A stretch of 64,000 nucleotides of DNA from Sphingobacteriaceae bacterium. GTDB taxonomy: Bacteria; Bacteroidota; Bacteroidia; Sphingobacteriales; Sphingobacteriaceae. The DNA lies in NCBI GenBank assembly GCA_017745075.1, contig JAGIAD010000002.1:533247-597246 (forward strand), written 5' to 3'. The notes below the pieces were generated by a model that searched no databases, had not been told where the DNA came from, and worked only from the letters and a program-made list of their open reading frames with translations. Every line of letters begins with the position of its first letter. The first letter of the stretch is position 1. Shown here one piece after another: positions 17,339-26,437 of the stretch. The position numbers and the translations under genes are program-made.

Positions 17339-19243
17339 ATGGGAAAAATTATTGGAATAGACTTAGGAACAACAAACTCTTGTGTGAGCGTAATGGAGGG
17401 CAATGAGCCTGTAGTTATCGCAAACAGTGAGGGTAAACGTACTACACCGTCTATTGTTGCTTTTGCAGAAAACGGTGAGCGTAAAGTTGGCGAGCCTGCT
17501 AAACGTCAGGCTATAACCAACCCAACCAAAACGATATATTCGATTAAACGCTTTATGGGTAACAGCTACGACGAAAGTGCGAAAGAAGCTGGCCGTGTAC
17601 CTTATAAAATAGTAAAAGGCGATAACAACACACCACGTGTTGAAATCGACGATAGAAAATACACTCCACAGGAGATTTCTGCAATGATTTTGCAGAAAAT
17701 GAAAAAAACTGCCGAAGATTTCTTAGGTCAGGAAGTTACAGAAGCGGTAATTACCGTACCAGCTTATTTTAATGATGCGCAACGTCAGGCTACTAAAGAA
17801 GCAGGCGAAATTGCGGGTTTATCTGTAAAACGTATCATTAACGAGCCAACTGCAGCTGCTTTAGCTTATGGTTTAGATAAAGCACACAAAGACATGAAAA
17901 TTGTAGTGTTCGACTGTGGTGGTGGTACACATGACGTTTCTGTATTAGAATTGGGTGATGGCGTTTTCGAAGTAAAATCTACTGATGGTGATACACACTT
18001 GGGTGGTGATGACTTTGACCACGTTATTATCGACTGGTTAACCCAGGAGTTTAAAGCAGAAAACAACATGGACCTTTCTAAAGATCCAATGGCGTTACAA
18101 CGTTTAAAAGAAGCTGCTGAGAAAGCTAAAATCGAGTTGTCGAGCACAACTTCAACTGAAATTAACTTACCATACATTACTGCTGATGCCAGCGGCCCTA
18201 AACACTTGGTACGTACATTATCTCGTGCTAAATTTGAGCAATTGGCTGATAGCCTGATCAAACGTACTATTGAGCCTTGTAAATCTGCATTGAAAAATGC
18301 TGGTTTAAGCACTGGTGATATCGACGAAATCATCCTTGTAGGTGGTTCTACCCGTATTCCTGCGATTCAGGAGGCTGTTAAAGCTTTCTTTGGTAAAGAA
18401 CCAAGCAAAGGCGTTAACCCTGATGAGGTAGTAGCTATTGGTGCTGCCATTCAAGGTGGTGTATTAACCGGTGATGTGAAAGATGTATTGTTATTAGACG
18501 TTACTCCTTTATCGTTAGGTATCGAAACTATGGGTGGTGTAATGACTAAATTAATCGAGTCTAACACAACTATCCCGACCAAAAAATCTGAAACTTTCTC
18601 AACTGCAGCTGATAACCAGCCTTCAGTAGAGATCCACATTTTACAGGGTGAGCGTCCTATGGCTGCTCAAAATCGTACAATTGGCCGTTTCATTTTAGAT
18701 GGTATTCCACCAGCACCTCGTGGTGTGCCTCAGGTAGAAGTATCATTCGATATTGATGCCAATGGTATCTTACATGTAAGTGCTAAAGATAAAGCTACTG
18801 GTAAAGAGCAAAAAATCCGTATTGAAGCATCTTCAGGTTTAACTGATGCTGAGATCAAAAAAATGAAGGAAGAAGCTGAAGCTAATGCTGCAGATGATGC
18901 TAAAGCGAAAGAAGAAGCCGATAAAATCAATGGTGCTGATGCATTGATTTTCTCTACCGAAAAACAGTTGAAAGAGTTTGGTGATAAATTATCTGCTGAT
19001 AAGAAAGCACCGATCGAAGCTGGTTTAGAGAAATTAAAAGCAGCACACAGTTCACGTAACTTTGCAGATATCGATGCAGCTTCGGCTGAATTACAAGCTG
19101 CATGGAACGTAGCATCAGAAGAAATGTACAAAGCTGGTGAGCAGCCTCAGGGTGGTGGTGAACAACCACAAGCTGACGGACAGGCTCAAGGTGGCGATAA
19201 CGTTACTGACGTTGATTTCGAAGAAGTAAAAGAAGAGAAATAA
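17339..19243 (+). CDS. dnaK: Chaperone protein DnaK (Hsp70)
   Basis: ATP-dependent protein-folding chaperone, 634 residues from the ATG at 17339. The open frame extends 22 codons upstream, but [19 protein letters not shown] is the conserved start. The nucleotide-binding domain shows [23 protein letters not shown] (most DnaKs read DLGGGTFDVS) and [11 protein letters not shown]; the substrate domain begins after [17 protein letters not shown]. The tail is Gly/Gln-rich and ends [11 protein letters not shown]. No dnaJ or grpE is adjacent; a J-protein pair lies 6 kb downstream. Confidence 0.98.
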   Translation: MGKIIGIDLGTTNSCVSVMEGNEPVVIANSEGKRTTPSIVAFAENGERKVGEPAKRQAITNPTKTIYSIKRFMGNSYDESAKEAGRVPYKIVKGDNNTPRVEIDDRKYTPQEISAMILQKMKKTAEDFLGQEVTEAVITVPAYFNDAQRQATKEAGEIAGLSVKRIINEPTAAALAYGLDKAHKDMKIVVFDCGGGTHDVSVLELGDGVFEVKSTDGDTHLGGDDFDHVIIDWLTQEFKAENNMDLSKDPMALQRLKEAAEKAKIELSSTTSTEINLPYITADASGPKHLVRTLSRAKFEQLADSLIKRTIEPCKSALKNAGLSTGDIDEIILVGGSTRIPAIQEAVKAFFGKEPSKGVNPDEVVAIGAAIQGGVLTGDVKDVLLLDVTPLSLGIETMGGVMTKLIESNTTIPTKKSETFSTAADNQPSVEIHILQGERPMAAQNRTIGRFILDGIPPAPRGVPQVEVSFDIDANGILHVSAKDKATGKEQKIRIEASSGLTDAEIKKMKEEAEANAADDAKAKEEADKINGADALIFSTEKQLKEFGDKLSADKKAPIEAGLEKLKAAHSSRNFADIDAASAELQAAWNVASEEMYKAGEQPQGGGEQPQADGQAQGGDNVTDVDFEEVKEEK

Positions 19244-19289
19244 GCATAGAGTCTTCAGTCCTGAGCCGAGAGTCTTGGGAGCATAAAAT

Positions 19290-19326
19290 AAAAGCGTTTC
19301 TGATTAAGTTCAGGAACGCTTTTTTG
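19290..19326 (+). terminator. dnaK terminator
   Basis: AAAAGCGTTTCTG pairs with CAGGAACGCTTTT (one mismatch) around an 8-nt loop, ending in a T-run. It is 46 bp after the dnaK stop. Confidence 0.9.
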
Positions 19327-19610
19327 TTTAGACCTAGAGTTAACTAAGGCACTAATTATCATGCTGATTATTTTACAAGTAGAAATAGTGTTTTCCATTG
19401 CTTTGTAGCTACTTCGTGGTCAGTACTCTACATTCATATTATTTATCATCCGCTGTAAACTTTAGCCATTTAATCAAATTTTGGAAATGATAGGTGTTTT
19501 CTGCAGATGTAATATATAGCATCTGAGATATCAATAATTGTTTAAATATTATAAAATTGGATTTTCTAATTAAAGGATGTATTATTGCCTACTAAATTAA
19601 CCTCATTAAA
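19327..19610. other. AT-rich gap before the orphan membrane protein
   Basis: Nothing coding is seen. TATTATTG near 19580 is one base from a -7 box and could drive the next gene. Together with the terminator it forms a 367-bp intergenic stretch. Confidence 0.35.
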
Positions 19611-20576
19611 ATGCATAAAAAATATATATTCTTAGCGTTTACTTTACTATCGATCGCTTTTTTCTATAAAGGTATTCCTCTCGATGTTTTTCATAGTCAC
19701 ACTACAATTCTGACGCTAGCTGGAGGAATTTTATCCACCATATTGCTTGCAATAACAATTTTTAATTTTTATCCACCAACTGCTGTAAAAGCTGAAGATA
19801 AAAAGCAAGAAAATTTTGGCTGTATTTTTATTGCTGTAATTGTACTTTTCTTTTTTGGATTCTCTGGATTTCTAATTTTTAATACAGTAAATGAAAGTAG
19901 TAAGGAAATTGAAAAAAATGGCAAGTATACTGTAGGAGAAATTGTTAATGGTAGTTCTTTTAAGACACGAAAGGCAGATTTTACGAGTGTTATTATAAAA
20001 TATAAAACGCAGGATGGAAAAGTATATCAAACAGCTCAAGATATTTCTGCTGATGAATTTGAAAATTATTACAGGTTCCAGGAGATTCCAATAGTATATT
20101 CCAGTAAATATCCAACAATACTACAAATTCTCAAAAAGGATACCGACATAGCGAAATATTTAAAGGTAAAAATAAGGGATATTAGTGTTTTGGATTTAGA
20201 GAAACTTATAGAACTAAAAAGTACCTTAGAAATAAATCAATATTTAAATTCTATAAATCAAAAATGGCAGTACGAAAGAGCATCTAATGACAATTCTTAT
20301 GTTTTTAGCAACAATTTCAAGAAAATTATAATCAAGGTTACACCTAGAAAAGAACTGGTTTATGCTCTTAATGATGTAAACAATGAATTATTTGAAAACG
20401 AATTAAGTAAATCAAATTTCAATAAAATTGATAATTTTAAGGGAAAAGGAACGGTATACATCAAACCTGGTTATATTCTTAATAAGCGAATTGAGAGAAT
20501 AAAAAATAACGATCCCGAAAAGAGTATGCTTGATTTTCAACAGAGGACGGTCGTTTACTTTTTAAAAACAAAATAA
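19611..20576 (+). CDS. Orphan membrane protein, DUF3592-like segment
   Basis: 321 residues, family not firmly recognised. Two or three hydrophobic segments occupy about 4-22, 30-51 and 68-92. Residues about 100-170 (YTVGEIVNGSSF, SVIIKYKTQDGKVYQTAQDI, IPIVYSSKYPTI) resemble the extracytoplasmic DUF3592-type beta domain. The C-terminal 150 residues are hydrophilic, Lys/Asn-rich and unplaced. The gene is visibly more AT-rich than its neighbours and stands alone between dnaK and a minus-strand operon, which would fit late acquisition. Confidence 0.7.
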   Translation: MHKKYIFLAFTLLSIAFFYKGIPLDVFHSHTTILTLAGGILSTILLAITIFNFYPPTAVKAEDKKQENFGCIFIAVIVLFFFGFSGFLIFNTVNESSKEIEKNGKYTVGEIVNGSSFKTRKADFTSVIIKYKTQDGKVYQTAQDISADEFENYYRFQEIPIVYSSKYPTILQILKKDTDIAKYLKVKIRDISVLDLEKLIELKSTLEINQYLNSINQKWQYERASNDNSYVFSNNFKKIIIKVTPRKELVYALNDVNNELFENELSKSNFNKIDNFKGKGTVYIKPGYILNKRIERIKNNDPEKSMLDFQQRTVVYFLKTK

Positions 20577-20617
20577 TATTAACGGGAGTAATTTGAAAAT
20601 GGATTTACACTTTTTAT

Positions 20618-21694
20618 TTAAACCAAGTGTTCTTCAATAATATCCTGCAGTTCTTTTTCATTTACAGATAATTCGTGCAGTAATTTAAACTGGTTTTTAC
20701 ACCGGTCGAGGTTTTGTGCAGGATAATCGGTAGGATAGTACTGATTGCCACTTAAAAAATCAGTTAAAAAGCGTAAAGCCTGCATGTAAATAATGTATTT
20801 ACCCGAGAAAAGAATAAGCTCTTTCTCCGATGGCGTTAAAATACTTTTCATTTCGGATAAATAACCTTTTATCATCGCTTCAAAATAGGGCAAGCGTATC
20901 TTTACTTTGTTCAGATCGGTTTCGTTTTCAGAGAAGGCACAGAGATAAGTACGCATCATATCGCCCAGGTCAGAAATAAATTTTCCGGGCATGATGGTAT
21001 CCAGGTCAATTACACAAATCCCCTCATTCGTTTTTTCGTCGAGTAAAACATTGCTTATTTTCGTGTCATGGTGCATTACCCGGTCGGGAAAATCAGCTCT
21101 ATTCAAATAAGAAGCATAATAATCGAGGATATATTTATGTGATAAAGCATTTTCTACCTGTGCTTTTGCATCTTCTTTAATACTTTCTTTTGCCTCCTTT
21201 AATGCCAATATAAACTGTTCATACCTCAGGTTTAAATCATGAAAACCCGGAATAGTAGGTTCGAGTGTTTTTGCATCAAATTTATCGAGTAACCGGCTTA
21301 GTTTACCAAATTGTTTGGCCGCCTCGTAAGCCTGTTTAGGATCAGCTAAAACATCTAAAGAGATGGTGTTGGATACAAATGGTAACATCCGCCAATATTC
21401 CTGCTTAATATGCGCCATTTCTTCACCTTTTTTCGTATAAACGGGCTTTATGAAGAGGTATTCGGGGGAAGTTTGGCTAAGGTAATCGGCAATTGCCCTA
21501 AGGTTATTGGCAATGGCCTGTGGCGATTTGAAAACCGAAGTATTGATGTTTTGAAGGATGTATTTCTTTTCCTCAGTTAAAGGGGAGAGCAGATAGGTAC
21601 GGTTAATTAACCCCGTACCTATCTGCGTAATTTTTGTGTTTTCTTTAGTATATCCGTACGCTTCTAAAACTTCGGAATCTAAATTTAATTCCAT
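20618..21694 (-). CDS. Sugar 1-kinase of the aminoglycoside phosphotransferase fold (NahK/AmgK-like)
   Basis: 358 residues, close to the usual N-acetylhexosamine 1-kinase length. GTGLINRTYLL at about 26-36 is the nucleotide loop, MHHDTKISNVLLD (catalytic D210) the catalytic loop, and VIDLDTIMPG (D230/D232) the metal site. Such kinases make hexosamine 1-phosphates. Its start overlaps the end of the upstream nucleotidyltransferase by 10 bp, so the two are translationally coupled, and kinase plus nucleotidyltransferase together could convert a free amino sugar to its nucleotide form, as AmgK and MurU do. The exact sugar is not determined. Confidence 0.8.
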   Translation of the reverse strand: MELNLDSEVLEAYGYTKENTKITQIGTGLINRTYLLSPLTEEKKYILQNINTSVFKSPQAIANNLRAIADYLSQTSPEYLFIKPVYTKKGEEMAHIKQEYWRMLPFVSNTISLDVLADPKQAYEAAKQFGKLSRLLDKFDAKTLEPTIPGFHDLNLRYEQFILALKEAKESIKEDAKAQVENALSHKYILDYYASYLNRADFPDRVMHHDTKISNVLLDEKTNEGICVIDLDTIMPGKFISDLGDMMRTYLCAFSENETDLNKVKIRLPYFEAMIKGYLSEMKSILTPSEKELILFSGKYIIYMQALRFLTDFLSGNQYYPTDYPAQNLDRCKNQFKLLHELSVNEKELQDIIEEHLV

Positions 21695-22584
21695 AGTTTT
21701 TCCGGATATGTTCCGTTCTTAACCAATTGGTCAATACTATCCTGAACATAAGGTTTGTCTTCTTTATAGGTTACACCAAACCATTTGTTACCGGTAGGTA
21801 TTACTTTAAAGGTTGCAATATTGCTTTTTACCAGGTTTTCGCCGATTAATGGGATAAAGAACTCAGCTTTAGGCTTATCTTTATTGGCTTCTGCAAATTC
21901 CCTGAATAACTCCTCGGTAATTTTGAAAACAGCAGGTGTAAAGCCCCAGAAATTCATCGAAACAGGAGTTTCGTAGCTTAACGGAAATTCTTCGCCGTCT
22001 TCTTCGTAAAAAATGTTACCATCTTTAGGGTAAACTTTGGTGCGCTCTACAATTTCTTCGAGGTTACCAGCTGCATCTACCTTGCAAACACCGCGCGAAA
22101 CAGCACCAAATTCTGATAAAGTTTTACCGATCTGGTAACCGATGATAGCGTAATTGCTATCGGTTACTTCTGTAGTTAAGAAATCAACCATTTTTTTAAA
22201 GGCATCAAAACCATAATAGTCATCGGCGTTGATTACGCAGAACGGTTCTTTAATTACGTTTCTGCCCGATAGGATTGCATGTGCGGTCCCCCATGGTTTT
22301 TCTCTATAAATTTCTTCTTCTATTCCGAATTGTTTTAAATCGAAATTTTGGAATACGTAATCTGTTTCTATCCTTCCGGCAAGTTTAGGTTCGAAAATAG
22401 CTTTAAAATTATCTACAAACTCTTCTTTAATGATAAACACAACTTTACCGAAACCGGCATTTATTGCATCATATATAGAATAATCGATAATGGTTTCTCC
22501 ATTGGGACCAAAACCATCGATCTGTTTCATACTTCCGTAACGGCTCGCCATACCGGCAGCCAATATTAATAAGGTGGGTTTCAT
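21685..22584 (-). CDS. Sugar-phosphate nucleotidyltransferase
   Basis: 299 residues. The N-terminal pyrophosphorylase motif LILAAGMASRYGSMKQ is at about 5-20, with substrate and metal residues in KPWGTAHAILSG and VINADDYYG. It is a single-domain NTP-transferase without the left-handed helix acyltransferase domain of GlmU. It heads a two-gene operon with the sugar kinase, so it most likely turns the sugar 1-phosphate into an NDP-sugar. Peptidoglycan or N-glycan amino-sugar salvage is the reasonable inference. Confidence 0.82.
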   Translation of the reverse strand: MKPTLLILAAGMASRYGSMKQIDGFGPNGETIIDYSIYDAINAGFGKVVFIIKEEFVDNFKAIFEPKLAGRIETDYVFQNFDLKQFGIEEEIYREKPWGTAHAILSGRNVIKEPFCVINADDYYGFDAFKKMVDFLTTEVTDSNYAIIGYQIGKTLSEFGAVSRGVCKVDAAGNLEEIVERTKVYPKDGNIFYEEDGEEFPLSYETPVSMNFWGFTPAVFKITEELFREFAEANKDKPKAEFFIPLIGENLVKSNIATFKVIPTGNKWFGVTYKEDKPYVQDSIDQLVKNGTYPEKLWN

Positions 22585-22672
22585 TTATTATTTTTTTTGG
22601 GTAAGAAGACCTCTGTGATGTAACGATGAATTCGCCGTTTTGGTGTCATCTTGCGAAAATCACAATGGCCGT

Positions 22673-23335
22673 TTAAATTTTATTTAAGTATTCAAATAGT
22701 CTCTTTAAATCATCATCATTTTTAAAGTCAATTTTTTCTTTTTTCAGGTAATCATTCAATTGTTGTTCTTTTGAAGGAAATAAAGTTATGATGGCTTTCT
22801 TGTTAGGTGTGATTTTAGAAAACTTACCATCAGAAAGTACAAAATAATTACTTATTGTATTAAAAGATTTATTTATTACGGCCGAACCATACTCTTTACT
22901 TTCTGTAATAACTTTACCTGTCTTTTTGAATAACGAAACCTGGCCGGAAAATATAACTTCATAATATGATGAGGTATTATAGTGGTCTGTTGCAGGTAAT
23001 CCGTTTACAAACTTAGCTGAGGTGCCTGAAATAATGTTATTAAGTTCAAATGTAGTTACCGGTTCTACAAAATACATCGGGTTGCCGTTTTCATGTTTAA
23101 AGATCAGCTTATCGTCCATTACATTATACTTTAACGGTACATCTGCATAATGTTTACCTGATTTTGTTGTCACTTTTCCAAATGTCCAGTTATCTGACAG
23201 ATAAGGAGAGTCTTTTACATCTTCATATTTGATTTCTCTCAGTAATGTACCCTGTACATCTGCAAATGGGCTAAGGGCATACTGACTGTATGATTTTAGC
23301 GAAATAAATGCGAGCAGTAAAAATAGATATTTCAT
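22673..23335 (-). CDS. Exported hypothetical protein
   Basis: 220 residues from the ATG at 23335. The frame continues upstream into the next gene, but MKYLFLLLAFISLKSYSQ is a plain signal peptide with a Bacteroidota-style Ser-Gln end, so this start is preferred. No enzyme motif is seen. The mature part is beta-rich with repeated short strands (GKHYADVPLKYNVMDDKLIF, YYEVIFSGQVSLFKKTGKVI) and a charged C-terminus. It starts 10 bp after the HerA-like gene ends and may be co-transcribed with it. Function unknown. Confidence 0.75.
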   Translation of the reverse strand: MKYLFLLLAFISLKSYSQYALSPFADVQGTLLREIKYEDVKDSPYLSDNWTFGKVTTKSGKHYADVPLKYNVMDDKLIFKHENGNPMYFVEPVTTFELNNIISGTSAKFVNGLPATDHYNTSSYYEVIFSGQVSLFKKTGKVITESKEYGSAVINKSFNTISNYFVLSDGKFSKITPNKKAIITLFPSKEQQLNDYLKKEKIDFKNDDDLKRLFEYLNKI

Positions 23336-23345
23336 AAGCTGATTT

Positions 23346-24920
23346 TTAAAATCCAAAAAGCCCTCCGCCAGTTTTCGACCGTGGTTTTTTTCCCGTAAGC
23401 ATACCAAAAATACCACGTACAATTTCTTTACCTATCTGGCGTGTTATGGTTGCACCCATTACCTTCTCAACAAGGCTCTTTTCTCCTGGTTTTGGTTTAT
23501 TTTCTTCTTCTGCCTGTTTTTGGGCTTCAATTTCTTGTTTTTGTTGTTCGGCTGCAGCAGTTTGGTCATTAATGCGCTGGGTAAGTATCTCATAAGCACT
23601 TTCCGGATCGACTGTTTCCTTATATTTGGTATACATCGGGCTGGCATGCACCAATTGATCAAAATCTGCAGCGGTTAAAGGTCCCATAACGGCTCTGGGT
23701 GGGGTCAGCATTGTTGCTGAAACCTCTGTTGGGATACCTTTCTCATTGAGTACGGTAACCAATGCCTGTCCGGTTCCTAAAGAGGTTAATATTTTATCGA
23801 TCTCGTAAAAGTCTGATTTAGGATAAGTATTAACCGTCTTTTTTAAAGCATCTACATCATTAGGGGTAAAAGCACGCAATGCGTGTTGAACACGGTTACC
23901 CAATTGCCCTAAAACACTTTCGGGAACGTCGCTGGGTGCTTGTGTACAAAAGAAAACACCGATCCCTTTTGAGCGGATCAACCTGATAATGGTTTCTATC
24001 TGTTCCAAAAATGCTTTTGATGAATTTTTGAATAACAAATGTGCTTCATCAAAAAAGAATACGAGTTTGGGTTTATCTAAATCGCCAACCTCTGGCATGG
24101 TATTAAATAACTCGGCCAATAAGCTGAGTAAAAAAGTTGAATAGAGTACAGGTTGATTTTGAACATCAGCAATGTTTAATAAACTGATCACTCCTTTGCC
24201 ATCAATCCGCTCGAAAAGATCTTCAATATCAAAAGATTTTTCTCCAAACATGCCACTTAATCCCTGTTGCTCTAAAGCAACGATTTTTCTAAGCATGGTA
24301 CCCGATGTAGCTGCTGAAATACTGCCATAACTGCTTTTAATTTCGGAAGCACCGGGATCTTCTGAAAGGTAGGATATCAGTTTCTTTAGATCGTTTAAAT
24401 CGATTATGGGCAGTTTATTATCATCTGCATATTTAAATATAACAGCCAAAACACCTGATTGTGTATCATTTAAATCTAAAATCTTTGATAATAATGTAGG
24501 GCCGAATTCCAGTACGGTAGCACGCATCTGTGCACCCGTTTTGCCCGAAAGTGAATAAATCTCAACAGGGAAACCTGTTGGAGAAAAAGCTTTGTTAAGT
24601 TGTTGTGCCCTTTCTTCGATTTTGGGATTTACCGCTCCGGGCTGGTTCAAACCAGATAAATCGCCTTTAACATCTAACATAAAAACGGGAACGCCGGCGT
24701 CTGACAGCTGTTCTGCGAGCAATTGTAATGTACGCGTTTTACCCGTTCCCGTTGCTCCAGCAATCAGACCATGTCTATTCATCATTTTTAATGATAAATT
24801 AACTTCAGCTTCGCTATAAACCTGTCCGTCTAAAATTCCGGCGCCTAAATAAATGTACGAGCCCGTTGGGGCATATGATGATTTTATTTTTTCGATGAAT
24901 TTTGAAGAAAGATCACTCAT
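23346..24920 (-). CDS. HerA-like ATPase, DUF853 family
   Basis: 524 residues, related to E. coli YjgR. Walker A GATGTGKT is at 55-62, Walker B with KLVFFFDEAHLLF around 280, and the ring-ATPase signatures GVFFCTQAPSDVPESVLGQL and NRVQHALRAFTP follow. A Gln/Glu-rich helix (about 450-485) precedes a conserved C-terminus with a Gly-rich end. The family is related to bipolar DNA helicases, but the cellular role is poorly defined. It lies between an exported protein and the CbpM/CbpA pair on the same strand. Confidence 0.88.
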   Translation of the reverse strand: MSDLSSKFIEKIKSSYAPTGSYIYLGAGILDGQVYSEAEVNLSLKMMNRHGLIAGATGTGKTRTLQLLAEQLSDAGVPVFMLDVKGDLSGLNQPGAVNPKIEERAQQLNKAFSPTGFPVEIYSLSGKTGAQMRATVLEFGPTLLSKILDLNDTQSGVLAVIFKYADDNKLPIIDLNDLKKLISYLSEDPGASEIKSSYGSISAATSGTMLRKIVALEQQGLSGMFGEKSFDIEDLFERIDGKGVISLLNIADVQNQPVLYSTFLLSLLAELFNTMPEVGDLDKPKLVFFFDEAHLLFKNSSKAFLEQIETIIRLIRSKGIGVFFCTQAPSDVPESVLGQLGNRVQHALRAFTPNDVDALKKTVNTYPKSDFYEIDKILTSLGTGQALVTVLNEKGIPTEVSATMLTPPRAVMGPLTAADFDQLVHASPMYTKYKETVDPESAYEILTQRINDQTAAAEQQKQEIEAQKQAEEENKPKPGEKSLVEKVMGATITRQIGKEIVRGIFGMLTGKKPRSKTGGGLFGF

Positions 24921-25014
24921 TTTTTAAAATTAGACTGCCAATTTAAGAAAGATATCTTAAAAAGGCGGTGTTTTTATTGGCACTTTTAATCCGAAACACT
25001 GCACAAACGGTTGT

Positions 25015-25320
25015 TTAGTATGGTTGATTAAGTTGCTTGTAATAATTTAGTTCATTTTGAAGTGCGGTTATTTCCTGTTGCAAATTCTGCAGTTGATCAA
25101 GCAGATGCGAAACGGCATGAATCCCTTCCAGATTAATCTGCAGGTCGTTTGCCAAACGCAGGTACTGCTCCAACTTGGATAATTCATCAACAGGTAAAAA
25201 CAAAGATTGTTTTTTAATGGTGGTGTGGATGAGGCCAAAATCTTCGAGAGATTGGATAAAATTGATTTCCACATGATGATAGGCACAAATATCCTCTATG
25301 GGTATTAGATAAGTTTCCAT
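25015..25320 (-). CDS. cbpM: Chaperone modulator CbpM-like protein
   Basis: 101 residues: a winged-helix-like N-terminal half (IPIEDICAYHHVEINFIQSL, then FGLIHTTIKKQSLFLPVDEL) and a coiled-coil tail (LLDQLQNLQQEITALQNELN). That is the CbpM arrangement. It lies 5 bp downstream of the CbpA-like gene, the same pairing as in E. coli, where CbpM blocks the J-domain of CbpA. Confidence 0.85.
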   Translation of the reverse strand: METYLIPIEDICAYHHVEINFIQSLEDFGLIHTTIKKQSLFLPVDELSKLEQYLRLANDLQINLEGIHAVSHLLDQLQNLQQEITALQNELNYYKQLNQPY

Positions 25321-25325
25321 AATGG

Positions 25326-26225
25326 TTAGAATTTGGAAAGTTTTTCGAATAGTTCTTTTTGTTCAGCGTTCAGATTGGTTGGTATCTTAACCTGCCATTT
25401 AATATACAGATCGCCAAACTGATTGTCTTTTTTGTAAACCGGAAATCCCTTGCCTTTTAAACGTAGGGTAGTACCGGGCTGTGTGCTTTCGGGTATTTTA
25501 AGCTTTACTTTTCCATTCAACGTTTCAATAATTTTTTCTCCGCCCAAAACCGCAGTATACAGATCTACTTCTTCCTGGATATAAATATCGTTTCCTTTCC
25601 GTTTGAACTTAGGGTCATCGCTAATATTAAATTTGATATACAGATCGCCCGGAGGGCCATTATTAACACCCGGTGCACCATAACCCGGAAGTTTGATCTT
25701 TTGTCCGTTTTCTACCCCTGCCGGGATGGTAATGCGGACCTGTTTGCCATTAATGGTTAAGGTTTGTTTGTGTGTGGTATAGGCATCGAGCAGGTCTAGC
25801 TGCAAATCGGCGTTATAATCCTGACCTTTGAAAGGCGAATTCCGGCTGCTTCTACCGCCACCGCCACCAAACATAGAAGAAAAGAAATCAGAAAAATCAT
25901 CACTGCCAAAACCTCCCGAATAGCTGCTGCCTCCACTATAAGCCCCGCTATTTGATTGGTACTGCCTGCGTTGCTGCTCCTGGGCATCCAATTGGTCGGC
26001 ATGTTGCCAATCCTTGCCATATTTATCATATTTCTTCCTTTTCTCCGGATCACTCAATACTTCATTTGCTTCGTTGATCTCCTGGAACTTTTTATTGGCC
26101 TCCTCATTGTTAGGATTAAGATCGGGATGGTGTTTCCGCGCTAGTTTTCGATAAGCTTTTTTAATATCCTCAGTACTTGCATCTTTTTTTAAATCGAGGA
26201 TTTTATAATAGTCTATGTAGTCCAT
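25326..26225 (-). CDS. cbpA: J-domain co-chaperone, CbpA/DnaJ class B
   Basis: 299 residues. The J-domain is at about 3-70 with the HPD motif in [13 protein letters not shown] Gly/Ser/Phe-rich region follows (about 85-130), then the two DnaJ C-terminal beta domains ([35 protein letters not shown]). No CxxCxGxG zinc repeats are present, which makes it CbpA-type. It stimulates DnaK ATPase and delivers clients; its modulator is encoded next to it. Confidence 0.93.
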   Translation of the reverse strand: MDYIDYYKILDLKKDASTEDIKKAYRKLARKHHPDLNPNNEEANKKFQEINEANEVLSDPEKRKKYDKYGKDWQHADQLDAQEQQRRQYQSNSGAYSGGSSYSGGFGSDDFSDFFSSMFGGGGGRSSRNSPFKGQDYNADLQLDLLDAYTTHKQTLTINGKQVRITIPAGVENGQKIKLPGYGAPGVNNGPPGDLYIKFNISDDPKFKRKGNDIYIQEEVDLYTAVLGGEKIIETLNGKVKLKIPESTQPGTTLRLKGKGFPVYKKDNQFGDLYIKWQVKIPTNLNAEQKELFEKLSKF

Positions 26226-26383
26226 GTTGGCTTAACAAATAAATAAAGGGAATGTTCAATTTTATGATATAAATGTAAGGTTTTAAAGCGGAATGAGCAT
26301 GGGGCGAAGCGCATATAGTGTAGAGAAAGATTAAGAAGAGTTGACTAACATATTTTCCCAGGCTCTGGACGGCAATACTATAA

Positions 26384-26414
26384 ACAAAAAAAGTGCTTCA
26401 ATTTGAAGCACTTT
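26384..26414 (-). terminator. Terminator of the S9 peptidase gene
   Basis: Arms 26390-26399 and 26405-26414 form a perfect 10-bp stem with a 5-nt loop. On the minus strand it is followed by TTTTTTTG. It lies 24 bp after the peptidase stop. Confidence 0.9.
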
Positions 26415-26437
26415 GATCGATAAAGGTAGAGAGAAAT

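Noticed and set aside
17866..18333. 155-codon minus-strand frame inside dnaK
   Set aside because: Long antisense frame typical of conserved, codon-biased genes; Ser-rich and without family features.
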